Assembly (NCBI GenBank): GCA_033782935.1
Contig: JAWQEG010001432.1
Span: 95,001-159,000, forward strand
Length of the DNA stretch: 64,000 nt
Reading direction: 5' to 3'
Source of the DNA: Petrolisthes cinctipes
Taxonomy: Eukaryota; Arthropoda; Malacostraca; Decapoda; Porcellanidae
The position numbers and the translations under genes are program-made. Shown piece after piece: positions 33,755-43,966 of the stretch (the first letter of the stretch is position 1; each line of letters opens with the position of its first letter). The notes below the pieces were generated by a model. It did not search any database. It saw only the letters and a list, made by a program, of their open reading frames with translations, and was not told the origin of the DNA.

Positions 33755-35376
33755 TGACTGACTGGCTGGCTGACTGACTTACTGACTGACTGGCTGACTG
33801 ACTGACTCACTCACTGGCTGACTTACTTACTGGCTGACTGACTGACTTACTGAATGGCTGACTGACTGACTGACAAGCTGACTCACTGGCTGACTTGTTG
33901 ACTGACTTACTGGCTGACTGACTGACTGACTGACTGGCTGACTGGCTGACTGACAGACTGGCTGGCTGACTGACTGACTGGCTGATTGGCTGAATGACTG
34001 ACTGGCTGGCCGACTAACTGACTGACTAGATGACTGACTGACTGACTGGCTGCGTGACTGAATGACTGGCTGACTAACTGACTGACTGACTGGCTGTTCG
34101 ACTGACTGGCTGACTGACTGATTGGCTGATTGATTGATTGGCTGACTGACATACTGACTGGCTGGCTGACTGACTGACTGACTGGCTGACTGACTGACTG
34201 ACTGCCTGACTGACTGACTGGCTGACTGGCTGACTGACTGACTGACTGACTGACTGGCTGATTGATTGATTGGCTAACTGACTGACTGGCTGGCTGACTG
34301 ACTGACGGGCTGACTGACTGACTGGCTGACTGACTGAGTGACTGGCTGATTAACTGACTTGCTGACTGACTGACTGACTTGCTGACTGACTGGTTGACTG
34401 ACTGGCTGACTGACTGACTGACTGACTGGCTGACTGACTGACTGACTGACTGATTGTCTGGCTGGCTGACTGGCTGGCTGACTGACTTACTGACTGACTG
34501 ACTGGGTGACTGACTGACTGACTGACTGGCTGACTGGCTGGCTGACTGACTAACTGACTGACTGGCTGACTGACTGACCGGCTGACTGACTGGCTGACTT
34601 GTTGACTGACTTACTGGCTGACTGACTGACTGACTGGCTGATTGGCTGAATGACTGACTGACTGGTTGACTAACTGACTGACTAGCTGACTGACTGACTA
34701 ACTGACTGGCTGAGTGACTGACTGACTGACTAATTGACTGACTGACTGGCTGTTCGACTGACTGGCTGTCTGACTGACTGACTGGCAGACTGACTGACTG
34801 ACTGACTGACTGGCTGACTGACTGACTGGCTGATTGATTGGCTGACTGACATACTGACTGGCTGGCTGACTGACTGACTGACTGGCTGACTGACTGACTG
34901 ACTGCCTGACTGACTGACTGGCTGACTGACTGACTGGCTGGCTGATTGATTGGGTGACTGACATACTGACTGGTTGGCAGACTGACTGACTGACTGGATG
35001 ACTGACTGACTGACTGACTGACTGGCTGGCTGACTGACTTACTTGCTGACTGACTGACAGACTGACTGACTGGCTGCCTGACTGACTGACTGACTGGCTG
35101 GCTGACTGAGTTTCTGACTGACTGACTGGCTGACTGACTGACTGACTAACAGACTGACTGACTGACTGACTGACTGGCTTATTGATTGATTGGCTAATTG
35201 ACTGACTGACTGGCTGGCTGACTGACTGACTGACTGACTGGCTGACTGACTGAGTGGCTGACTGAGTGACTGACTGATTGACTGACTTACTGACTGGCTG
35301 ATTGATTAATTGGCTAACTGACTGACTGGCTGGCTGACTGACTGGTTGACTGACTAACTGACTGACTGGCTGATTA

Positions 35377-35408
<32 letters not shown>

Positions 35409-35489
35409 GCTGACTGACTGGCTGACTGACTGACTGACTGACTGACTAGCTGACTGACTGACTGACTGACTGGCTGGTTGACTGGATGG

Positions 35490-35520
<31 letters not shown>

Positions 35521-35521
35521 G

Positions 35522-35552
<31 letters not shown>

Positions 35553-35601
35553 GCTGACTGACTGGCTGACTGACTAACTGACTGACTGACTGACTGGCTG
35601 G

Positions 35602-35632
<31 letters not shown>

Positions 35633-36480
35633 GCTGACTGGCTGGCTGACTGACTAACTGACTGACTGGCTGACTGACTGACCGGCTGACTGACTGGCTG
35701 ACTTGTTGACTGACTTACTGGCTGACTGACTGACTGACTGGCTGATTGGCTGAATGACTGACTGACTGGTTGACTAACTGACTGACTAGCTGACTGACTG
35801 ACTAACTGACTGGCTGAGTGACTGACTGACTGACTAATTGACTGACTGACTGGCTGTTCGACTGACTGGCTGTCTGACTGACTGACTGGCAGACTGACTG
35901 ACTGACTGACTGACTGGCTGACTGACTGACTGGCTGATTGATTGGCTGACTGACATACTGACTGGCTGGCTGACTGACTGACTGACTGGCTGACTGACTG
36001 ACTGACTGCCTGACTGACTGACTGGCTGACTGACTGACTGGCTGGCTGATTGATTGGGTGACTGACATACTGACTGGTTGGCAGACTGACTGACTGACTG
36101 GATGACTGACTGACTGACTGACTGACTGGCTGGCTGACTGACTTACTTGCTGACTGACTGACAGACTGACTGACTGGCTGCCTGACTGACTGACTGACTG
36201 GCTGGCTGACTGAGTTTCTGACTGACTGACTGGCTGACTGACTGACTGACTAACAGACTGACTGACTGACTGACTGACTGGCTTATTGATTGATTGGCTA
36301 ATTGACTGACTGACTGGCTGGCTGACTGACTGACTGACTGACTGGCTGACTGACTGAGTGGCTGACTGAGTGACTGACTGATTGACTGACTTACTGACTG
36401 GCTGATTGATTAATTGGCTAACTGACTGACTGGCTGGCTGACTGACTGGTTGACTGACTAACTGACTGACTGGCTGATTA

Positions 36481-36512
<32 letters not shown>

Positions 36513-36593
36513 GCTGACTGACTGGCTGACTGACTGACTGACTGACTGACTAGCTGACTGACTGACTGACTGACTGGCTGGTTGACTGGATGG

Positions 36594-36624
<31 letters not shown>

Positions 36625-36625
36625 G

Positions 36626-36656
<31 letters not shown>

Positions 36657-37105
36657 GCTGACTGACTGGCTGACTGACTAACTGACTGACTGACTGACTG
36701 GCTGGCTGACTGACTTACTGACTGACTGACTGACTCACTGGCTGACTGACTTACTGGCTGACTGACTGACTTACTGAATGGCTGACTGACTGACTGACCG
36801 GCTGACTCACTGGCTGACTTGCTGACTGACTTACTGGCTGACTGACTGACTGACTGACAGGCTGACTGGCTGACTGACTGGCTGGCTGACTGACTGACTG
36901 GCTGATTGGCTGAATGACTGACTAGCTGGCTGACTAACTGACTGACTAGATGACTGACTGACTGACTGGCTGCGTGACTGAATGACTGGCTGACTAACTG
37001 ACTGACTGACTGGCTGTTCGACTGACTGGCTGACTGACTGATTGGTTGATTGATTGATTGGCTGACTGACATACTGACTGGCTGGCTGACTGACTGACTG
37101 ACTGG

Positions 37106-37136
<31 letters not shown>

Positions 37137-38065
37137 CCTGACTGACTGACTGACTGGCTGACTGACTGACTGACTGACTGGGTGACTGACTGACTGACTG
37201 GCTGAATGGCTGGCTGACTGACTAACTGACTGACTGGCTGACTGACTGACCGGCTGACTGACTGGCTGACTTGTTGACTGACTTACTGGCTGACTGACTG
37301 ACTGACTGACTGACTGGCTGATTGGCTTAATGACTGACTGACTGGCTGACTAACTGACTGACTGGCTGACTGACTGACTAACTGACTGGCTGAGTGACTG
37401 ACTGACTGACTGACTAATTGACTGACTGACTGGCTGTTCGACTGACTGGCTGACTGACTGACTGACTGGCAGACTGACTGACTGACAGACTGACTGGCTG
37501 ACTGACTGACTGGCTGATTGATTGGCTGACTGACATACTGACTGGCTGGCTGACTGACTAACTGACTGACTGACTGACTGACGGCCTGACTGACTGACTG
37601 GCTGACTGACTGACTTGCTGACTGACTGACTGACTGACTGATTGAATGACTGACTGACTGACTGTCTAATTGATTGATTGGCTAACTGACTGACTGGCTG
37701 GCTGACTGACATACTGACTGGTTGGCAGACTGACATACTGACTGGTTGGCAGACTGACATACTGACTGGTTGGCAGACTGACTGCTTGATTGGCTGACTG
37801 ACTGGCTGACTGACTGACTGGCTGAATAATTTGCTGACTGACATACTGACTGGCTGGCTGACTGACTTACTGGCTGACTGACTGACAGACTGACTGACTG
37901 GCTGCCTGACTGACTGACTGACTGACTGGCTGGCTGACTGACTTACTGACTGACTGGCTGACTGACTGACTGACTGACTGACTGGCTGGCTGACTGACTT
38001 ACTGGCTGACTGACTGACTGACTGACTGGCTGGCTGACAGACTGACTGACTGGCTGCCAGACTGG

Positions 38066-38096
<31 letters not shown>

Positions 38097-38395
38097 GCTG
38101 ACTGACTGGCTGACTGACTAACTGACTGGCTGACTGACTGGCTGACTGACTGACTGGCTGACTGACTGGCTGGCTGACTGACTGACTGACTGACTGACTG
38201 ACTAACTGACTGGCTGACTGACTGACTGACTGACTGACTGGCTGACTGACTGGCTGATTGACTGACTTACTGGCTGGCTGACTAGCTGACTGACTGACTG
38301 ACTAACTGACTGACTGACTGATTGACTGACTGGCTGGCTGACTGACTGACTGACTGACTGACTGATAGACTGACTAACTGGCTGAATGACTGACT
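33254..38395. repeat. CTGA/CTGG tetranucleotide satellite, 5.1 kb block
   Basis: Same unit as the 20.5-32.7 kb block. A third copy of the 25.8-27.0 kb segment is at about 33.8-35.0 kb (33907-34152 and 34698-34964 carry the same landmarks). A further tandem duplication of about 1.1 kb follows (34698-34964 matches 35802-36068). Confidence 0.97.
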
Positions 38396-38660
38396 GATAC
38401 TCTCCCTCTTTCCCTTCCCTTCCCTTCCCTTCTCTCCTCACCTTCTCATCCCTTCCTTCCCTTACCTTATCATTCCTTCCTTCCCTCACCTTCTCATCCC
38501 TTCCTTCCCTTACCTTCTCATCCCTTCCTTCCCTTACCTTCTCATCCCTTCCTTCCCTCACCTTCTCATCCCTCCCTTCCCTTACCTTCAAATCCCTTCT
38601 CTCCTCACCTTCTCATCCCTTCCTTCCCTCACCTTCTCATCCCTTCCTTCACTTCCTTCC
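38396..38660. repeat. C/T-rich 24-bp minisatellite
   Basis: Units of CTTCTCATCCCTTCCTTCCC with TCAC or TTAC. The minus-strand frame encoding repeats of KVREGRDE is simply the 24-bp unit translated. Confidence 0.9.
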
Positions 38661-38788
38661 ATTTCTCTCATTTACTCCTTCTGCTACATATTTGTCAAAG
38701 TATAAAAATAATATCTTACAGTAATTCTAAACTAATAATTCATTTATATTTTATACCATCTATAAAGTAATTTATTTGTATTATTATG

Positions 38789-39004
38789 TACAGTCGGCAG
38801 CATAAGTTCGCTTCATTTCCACCTGCGTATGTATTAGCTATAGTGATATTGTAATACAATTTTAATGCAGAGATGACAGATTTAGTTCTCGTATGGTAAA
38901 TTACGTATGTTGTTGGAATAAGAACTGGTTCAGAATGCAGCTATCTGGTCATATTAACAATACTTAGTACATGAGATGGATACGAATTTATTCTGCTGGC
39001 TGTA
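38789..39004. mobile_element. MITE family T3, complete, TA-flanked
   Basis: Left end TACAGTCGGCAGCATAAGTT. The right end on the other strand is TACAGCCAGCAGAATAAATT. The inverted repeats are imperfect over about 33 bp. The interior is AT-rich and non-coding. Confidence 0.65.
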
Positions 39005-39182
39005 CCATGCATAAATTAATTAACTTGTATTTTGTACCATACATAAATTAATTCATTTGTCATTTGTACCATCGATAAATTAATTAGGTTCTATTTTGTT
39101 GCAGAGTTGTTGTGAGGTGCAGTTGTACAAGAAAATCAACAACATCAACAACAACAACAACAAGTTACTGTGAGTTTTTATT

Positions 39183-39315
39183 TAAATCTGGAGCAAATGA
39201 TTCCTCCAAACTATTTATCCAAGCAACAGAACAAACACCATTATTTTTGTTCATATGGTCCTGTTGTTTCCTGTCATACTTTGGAGGAATCAAAACACTC
39301 CAATTACCACCTTCA
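39183..39315 (+). mobile_element. MITE family A copy
   Basis: AATCTGGAGCAAATGATTCC, CAACAGAACAAACACCATTA, CCTGTCATACTTTGGAGG and the end CCAATTACCACCTT. The right-hand end abuts a G-foldback at a TTCA that corresponds to the family's TTAA boundary. Confidence 0.8.
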
Positions 39316-39566
39316 GGGGGTGCGGAGGGGGGGGAATCACGGGGGGTTTTGGGGGGTGCGGGAATAGGGGGGCAGGCTTGGGGGGGAGGTGCAGGGGGTT
39401 TTGGAGAGGTACGGGGGGTGCGGGAGTAGGGGGACAGGCTTCGGGGGGGTTAGGGGGTTGCAGGAATAGGAGACAGGCTTTCTACCTCCCCCAAGCCTGT
39501 CTCCCTATTCCCGCACCCCCCCAGTCCCCCCCCCAAGCCTGTCCCCCTACTACCACACCCCCTTAA
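39312..39566. mobile_element. G-foldback locus 2
   Basis: TTCA then GGGGGTGCGGAGG... on the G-rich arm. The centre is CAGGCTTTCTACCTCCCCC, then the C-rich arm ends ...CACCCCCTTAA. One end keeps TTAA and the other reads TTCA. Confidence 0.75.
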
Positions 39567-39765
39567 ACCCCTTCCACACAAGAGGCAAACTGGCACTGGC
39601 AATACTGAGTGGAATTTTCTCACATTTTACCAGTGTTACAATATCAAACAGCTCCCGGTACACATTGGCCACTTGTACCCGCTGACACCTACCCACAAAA
39701 TTGGTAACACTGTCTTTTCCCTCGTGTGTGGAAAGGGCTTTACTGTGTGTGTGAGATTTTTCTCC
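39567..39765. other. Unassigned unique sequence
   Basis: About 200 bp of mixed composition between two repeat blocks. No splice-bounded open frame is convincing. Confidence 0.45.
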
Positions 39766-39907
39766 CTTCACACACACACACACACACACACACAATGTTA
39801 ATGTTGTTATAATACCTGTGTGTGTGTGTGTATTTGTCACACACACACACACACACACACATACAATGTTAATGTTGTTATAATACCTGTGTGTGTGTGT
39901 GTATTTG

Positions 39908-39954
<47 letters not shown>

Positions 39955-39994
39955 GTTAATGTTGTTATAATACCTGTGTGTGTGTGTGTATTTG

Positions 39995-40045
<51 letters not shown>

Positions 40046-40085
40046 GTTAATGTTGTTATAATACCTGTGTGTGTGTGTGTATTTG

Positions 40086-40128
<43 letters not shown>

Positions 40129-40168
40129 GTTAATGTTGTTATAATACCTGTGTGTGTGTGTGTATTTG

Positions 40169-40221
<53 letters not shown>

Positions 40222-40467
40222 GTTAATGTTGTTATAATACCTGTGTGTGTGTGTGTATTTGTCACACACACACACACACACACACACACAATGTTAATGT
40301 TGTTATAATACCTGTGTGTGTGTGTGTATTTGTCGCACACACACACACACACACACAATGTTAATGTTGTTATAATACCTGTGTGTGTGTGTGTATTTGT
40401 CACACACACACACACACACACACAATGTTATTGTTGTTATAATACCTGTGTGTGTGTGTGTATTTGT

Positions 40468-40493
<26 letters not shown>
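39766..40493. repeat. Composite minisatellite: (CA)n plus AATGTTAATG unit
   Basis: Nine units of AATGTTAATGTTGTTATAAT then ACCTG, (TG)n, TATTTGTC and (CA)n. The non-CA part is almost identical between units (TATTG for TAATG in the last). The CA tract varies in length. Frames reading THTHTH or CVCVCV are artefacts. Confidence 0.95.
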
Positions 40494-40498
<5 letters not shown>

Positions 40499-40615
40499 AT
40501 AACATCAATAATGTTTACTTGAACCCTTATTACTTACAGGTATAAAATTATCATTGATGTTATTATAATATTTGTCTGTCTGTGTGTGTGTGTGTGTGTG
40601 TGAGTGAGTGAGTGA

Positions 40616-40676
<61 letters not shown>

Positions 40677-40745
40677 GACACAGTATTATAATAACATCAA
40701 TAATTTTTACTGAGCCCTATACCCTTACAGGTATAAAATAATTAA
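40494..40745. repeat. Palindromic unit T9 and flanking microsatellites
   Basis: AGTATTATAACATCAATAAT and the inverted ATTGATGTTATTATAATATT face each other (40494-40572). (CA)n lies on the left and (TG)n on the right, continuing the inverted symmetry. Then (TC)n runs at 40618-40670 and a second left half follows (40682-40745). Confidence 0.65.
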
Positions 40746-41091
40746 TATATTCTCCTGGTGGGATGATAATTATGTTAATTAATAATATAGACATGATTTT
40801 AATAAAGTATAATAATTAATATATTTATTTATTATTTTCCTATTATTTACACTGTAGTATATTAGTGTTCTCTCTCTTCTCTCATCTGTGTTTTCTTCTT
40901 CTCTTGTGTTCTCTCCTTTTGTCTTGTGTTCTCCTCTCTCTCTTGTGTTCTTCTCTCCCTTGTGTCCTCTTCCTCCCTCTTCTCTTCCTCCTCCTCCTCT
41001 TCTCTTCTCTCTCACTTCTAACCTGTAAATTAAACAAATTAATTAGTGTTAAGGCGATATATAAATAGAACATAAATAATAATAAATAAAT
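40746..41091. other. AT-rich then C/T-rich sequence
   Basis: AT-rich to 40860, then TCTCTTGTGTTC-type pyrimidine-rich repeats to about 41020. The Arg/Glu-rich minus-strand frames are compositional. Confidence 0.6.
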
Positions 41092-41215
41092 AAATCTGGA
41101 GTAAATGATTCCTCTAAACTATTTTTTTTGTTCAAGCAACAGGCATACTTTGGAGGAATCAAGAAACACTTAATGTAATTCTGGAGCAAATGATTCCTCC
41201 AAACTATTATTTTTT
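41092..41215 (+). mobile_element. MITE family A, one short copy and one 5' fragment
   Basis: The copy at 41092-41172 keeps both arms (CTGGAGTAAATGATTCC and TTTGGAGGAATCAAG) but lacks most of the centre. A second left arm (CTGGAGCAAATGATTCCTCC) starts at about 41181. A (TTA)n array follows at 41283-41366. Confidence 0.7.
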
Positions 41216-41282
41216 CCAAGTTACATACATACATACGAACTGTATATCATTTAAATCATACTGGGCAATTATGTTGATTGAT

Positions 41283-41301
41283 ATTATTATTGTTATCATT
41301 A

Positions 41302-41366
<65 letters not shown>
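41283..41366. repeat. (ATT)n microsatellite
   Basis: About 28 units of ATT with early variants. No coding content. Confidence 0.95.
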
Positions 41367-41512
41367 GAGTGCTACTGTACTTGATCATTTAATACAATCT
41401 TTGACAAAACACAAACAGCTGCTTACATTTCATAAGTTAACAGAAATAGATTGAGAAAACAAAACAACTTATGCAGCTTCCTCTAATTCTAGATCAGTTT
41501 TCTCAATGTAGG

Positions 41513-41761
41513 TTAAGGGGGCGTGGGAATAAGGGGACAGGCTTGGAGGGAGTTTAGGGGGGTGCGGGAGTAGGGGACAGGCTTGGAGGAGTTTTGGTGG
41601 ATGCGGGAGTACGGGAACAAGCTTAGGGGGGGGGGGGGGTAGGGGGGTCCGGGAATAGGGGACAGGCTTTCTACCCGTTCTAAGCCTGTACCCCCTATTC
41701 CCGCACCCCCCAGACCCCCCCCCCCCACCAAGGTTTCCCCCCTACTCCTGCACCCCCTTAA
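41513..41761. mobile_element. G-foldback locus 3, TTAA on both sides
   Basis: TTAA at 41513-41516 then GGGGGCGTGGGAATAAGGGG. The G-rich arm runs to the centre CAGGCTTTCTACCC near 41670, then the C-rich arm ends GCACCCCC and TTAA at 41758-41761. The right TTAA is shared with the adjacent MITE A. Confidence 0.85.
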
Positions 41762-41932
41762 GGAGGTATATAACACTTTGTTTTGGGTGGTAAATCTGGA
41801 GTAAATTATTCCTCCAAACTATTCTAAGCAACAACAGGATACCATTATTTGTCTTCATTTTGGGTCTGTTTCCTGGCATACTTTGGAGGAATCATGGCAC
41901 TCCAATGTAACAAAAGTGAATTACCACCTTAA
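41758..41932 (+). mobile_element. MITE family A, full length, TTAA-bounded
   Basis: TTAA then GGAGGTATATAACACTTTG and GGTGGTAAATCTGGAGTAAA. The other end is GTGAATTACCACC then TTAA. The arms are inverted: TCTGGAGTAAATTATTCCTC against the reverse complement of TTTGGAGGAATCATGGCACT. Both TTAA tetranucleotides are shared with neighbouring G-foldbacks. Confidence 0.85.
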
Positions 41933-42125
41933 GGGGGTGCGGGAATAGGGAGACAGGCTTGGGGGGATTTAGGGTGGTGCGGGAGTAGGGGGACATGCTT
42001 GGGGTGTGTGTGTTAGGGGGGTGCGGGAGTAGGGGATAGGCTTTCTACCCACCCCAAGCCTGTCCCCCTATTCCCGCACTCCCCCAGTCCCCCACAAGCC
42101 TGTCCCTACTCCCGCACCCCCTTAA
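41929..42125. mobile_element. G-foldback locus 4, TTAA on both sides
   Basis: TTAA then GGGGGTGCGGGAATAGGGAG. The centre is CTTTCTACCCACCCC, and the right end CGCACCCCC leads to TTAA at 42122-42125. It is inserted at the right-hand TTAA of the MITE A copy. Confidence 0.85.
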
Positions 42126-42189
42126 AAGCCAGAACTTACTACTGTATATTGAAGGAAAGATAAAAAAATTATGTGCTTGGGAGTAATGG

Positions 42190-42317
42190 TGACTTAAATC
42201 AACCACAAGCAAATATCCTACAACACTTTCCTTTCATCATGAAAATAAATCAGTATCATATCAAAATATAACCATACAACAACACCTTATGTCAACACAA
42301 CCCCTTCAATGATGATA

Positions 42318-42356
<39 letters not shown>

Positions 42357-42475
42357 ATAAGGTGTTGTAAAATATAACCATACAACAACACCTTATGTCA
42401 ACTCAACCCCCTCAATGATTATTATTATTATTATTATTATTATAAGGTGTTGTAAAATATAACCATATGTTACGT
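42190..42475. mobile_element. MITE family T1, rearranged copy
   Basis: Contains CACTTTCCTTTCATCATG, ATCAGTATCATATCAAAATA and CACCTTATGTCAAC, as in the complete T1 copies. The centre (CAACACCTTATGTCAAC with (ATT)n) is tandemly duplicated. The terminal CAGCC end is diverged. Confidence 0.6.
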
Positions 42476-42570
42476 TGCCTTATTTGCAGGGTTGTTTCTG
42501 TTCACAAAACATTCCAATACTTATTTTGACTTCTTTATATTATATTTTTGTATATAATATACAATTACTA

Positions 42571-42622
42571 TTAATCTCATTATAATACACCTTATTATTA
42601 GGTGTATTATAATGAGACTAAT
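42571..42622. other. Long AT-rich hairpin
   Basis: TCTCATTATAATACACCT, 7-base loop TATTATT, then AGGTGTATTATAATGAGA. The match extends about 22 of 23 bp. Function unknown. It lies upstream of the hAT gene. Confidence 0.75.
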
Positions 42623-43261
42623 TATTTAATATCGAACTTGCAGGAATGCCGTTTTGTGTTTTTTTCTGTGTAAACGTGGTTTTCTGACGACGTCTGGCAA
42701 CCCACCGTGGTCAAGTTGGAGTTCGTCCACATTCGACTACATTGGGAACCACAACACTTTAATTTAACGTTTTTAAATAATAAACAAGAAAGTTGCTGTA
42801 TTTAAAATGATCATTCTACATTGTTTTATATCTTTTCATTTTATGCCTCAATATGTCTTGCAATTATCAATCTTTCCTTATGTCAATGATATATTCTCAT
42901 GACAAACACCTTCACGACCGGAGTATCATATTGATTTATTTCCATCTTCGGAACATTATAAGAGTTTCCTTTTTACTTATAAACTTTGAGGGAAGTTAGT
43001 TGTTTCAAGGCCTTCATCAAGGTAAGTCACGGGTGTGTGAGGGGCATATAGTTTTGTTATTAATCACCTCATTATTCAATGCACTGAATGATATTGAGTT
43101 CCCCTCAAAGCTATTAAATCAGTTTTCTCTCAGAGAAATTTATAAAGAAAACGAACATGTCTATCATTCGTGTTTTATCTGTACCTCCTTTGTATACCGG
43201 CATTCATAATATTCGTATCTCAGGCCCTTGAACTAATATTGATATAAATTTAAAGGTTAGC
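42623..43261 (+). other. Region upstream of the hAT transposase, possible 5' UTR intron
   Basis: No coding region is supported. ATCAAGGTAAGT at 43016-43027 is a consensus 5' splice site. An AG just before the ATG (TTAAAGGTTAGCATG, about 43252-43262) could be its 3' splice site, giving a 5' UTR intron. No upstream terminal inverted repeat of the hAT element was identified. Confidence 0.4.
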
Positions 43262-43583
43262 ATGCCTCCCAAGCGAAAACTGAGAGACGAATGGTTGGTG
43301 AATGAGGAGTTCAGGCATTGGTTGTCACTTGGGTGGCCAGACGTCCGGTTTTACGCCGGACTGTCCTCCTATTTAAATTAACCCTTTGTCCTACATCCGG
43401 CGCAACCTAGCAACCTAACTCCGGACGTACATTTGGCCTACTTTCTTGGGGCGAGGGGAAAAAATAAAAAAAAAATTATGTAAATCAATAAGTAAGAGAG
43501 AGAGAGAGAGTTATACAATAATGTCAAAAGTTCGATCGAAACTGAGGCCAAAGTCGGCAGATGCAGTCGGACAGTTACATTAG

Positions 43584-43883
43584 ACAAGTGATATATCTTT
43601 TGGAGACTTCAGTGATGCTGTAAAGGCCTGTAATCTTGGGGATATTGATATGGACGAGTTGTATAAAGAGTATGGGATTGTGGAGTCTATTATCAACAGT
43701 CCTGAAATGGTTAACTGCCTCAGTGATGAACGTTATCGCAAAGTGTTTAGTACATCTGAAGTCTCATTCACACACTTGAAGAAAATGAGTTCCTATATCT
43801 TCTCCATTCCGTGTAGTAATGCTCACTCAGAGCGAGTTTTTTCACTGATGACAACAGCATGGAGAAAAGGGAGAAACAGATAG
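43584..43883 (+). pseudogene. C-terminal fragment of a hAT transposase
   Basis: The frame runs SFGDFSDAVKACNLGDIDMD, then LYKEYGIVESIINSPEMVNC, and KMSSYIFSIPCSNAHSERVF followed by SLMTTAWRKGRNR and a stop. The SNAHSERVFSLM block corresponds to the hAT C-terminal dimerisation region (family knowledge). The catalytic domain is absent, so this inner element is non-autonomous, derived by internal deletion. It belongs to a different hAT lineage from its host gene. Confidence 0.75.

Positions 43884-43885
<2 letters not shown>

Positions 43886-43955
<70 letters not shown>
43886..43955. repeat. (CT)n microsatellite
   Basis: About 34 CT units directly after the inner hAT fragment and inside the nested element. 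Confidence 0.95.

Positions 43956-43966
<11 letters not shown>

Noticed and set aside
23571..38591. Many minus-strand open frames encoding SVSQSVSQPVSQSA repeats
   Set aside because: They are direct translations of the CTGA/CTGG satellite. The minus strand of this 4-bp unit has no stop in any frame, while every plus frame has TGA. No start context, splice sites or non-repeat sequence supports a gene.
39766..40493. Possible CRISPR-like array (regular repeats with spacers)
   Set aside because: The spacers are themselves identical and the variable part is a (CA)n tract. The genome is eukaryotic and there are no cas genes.
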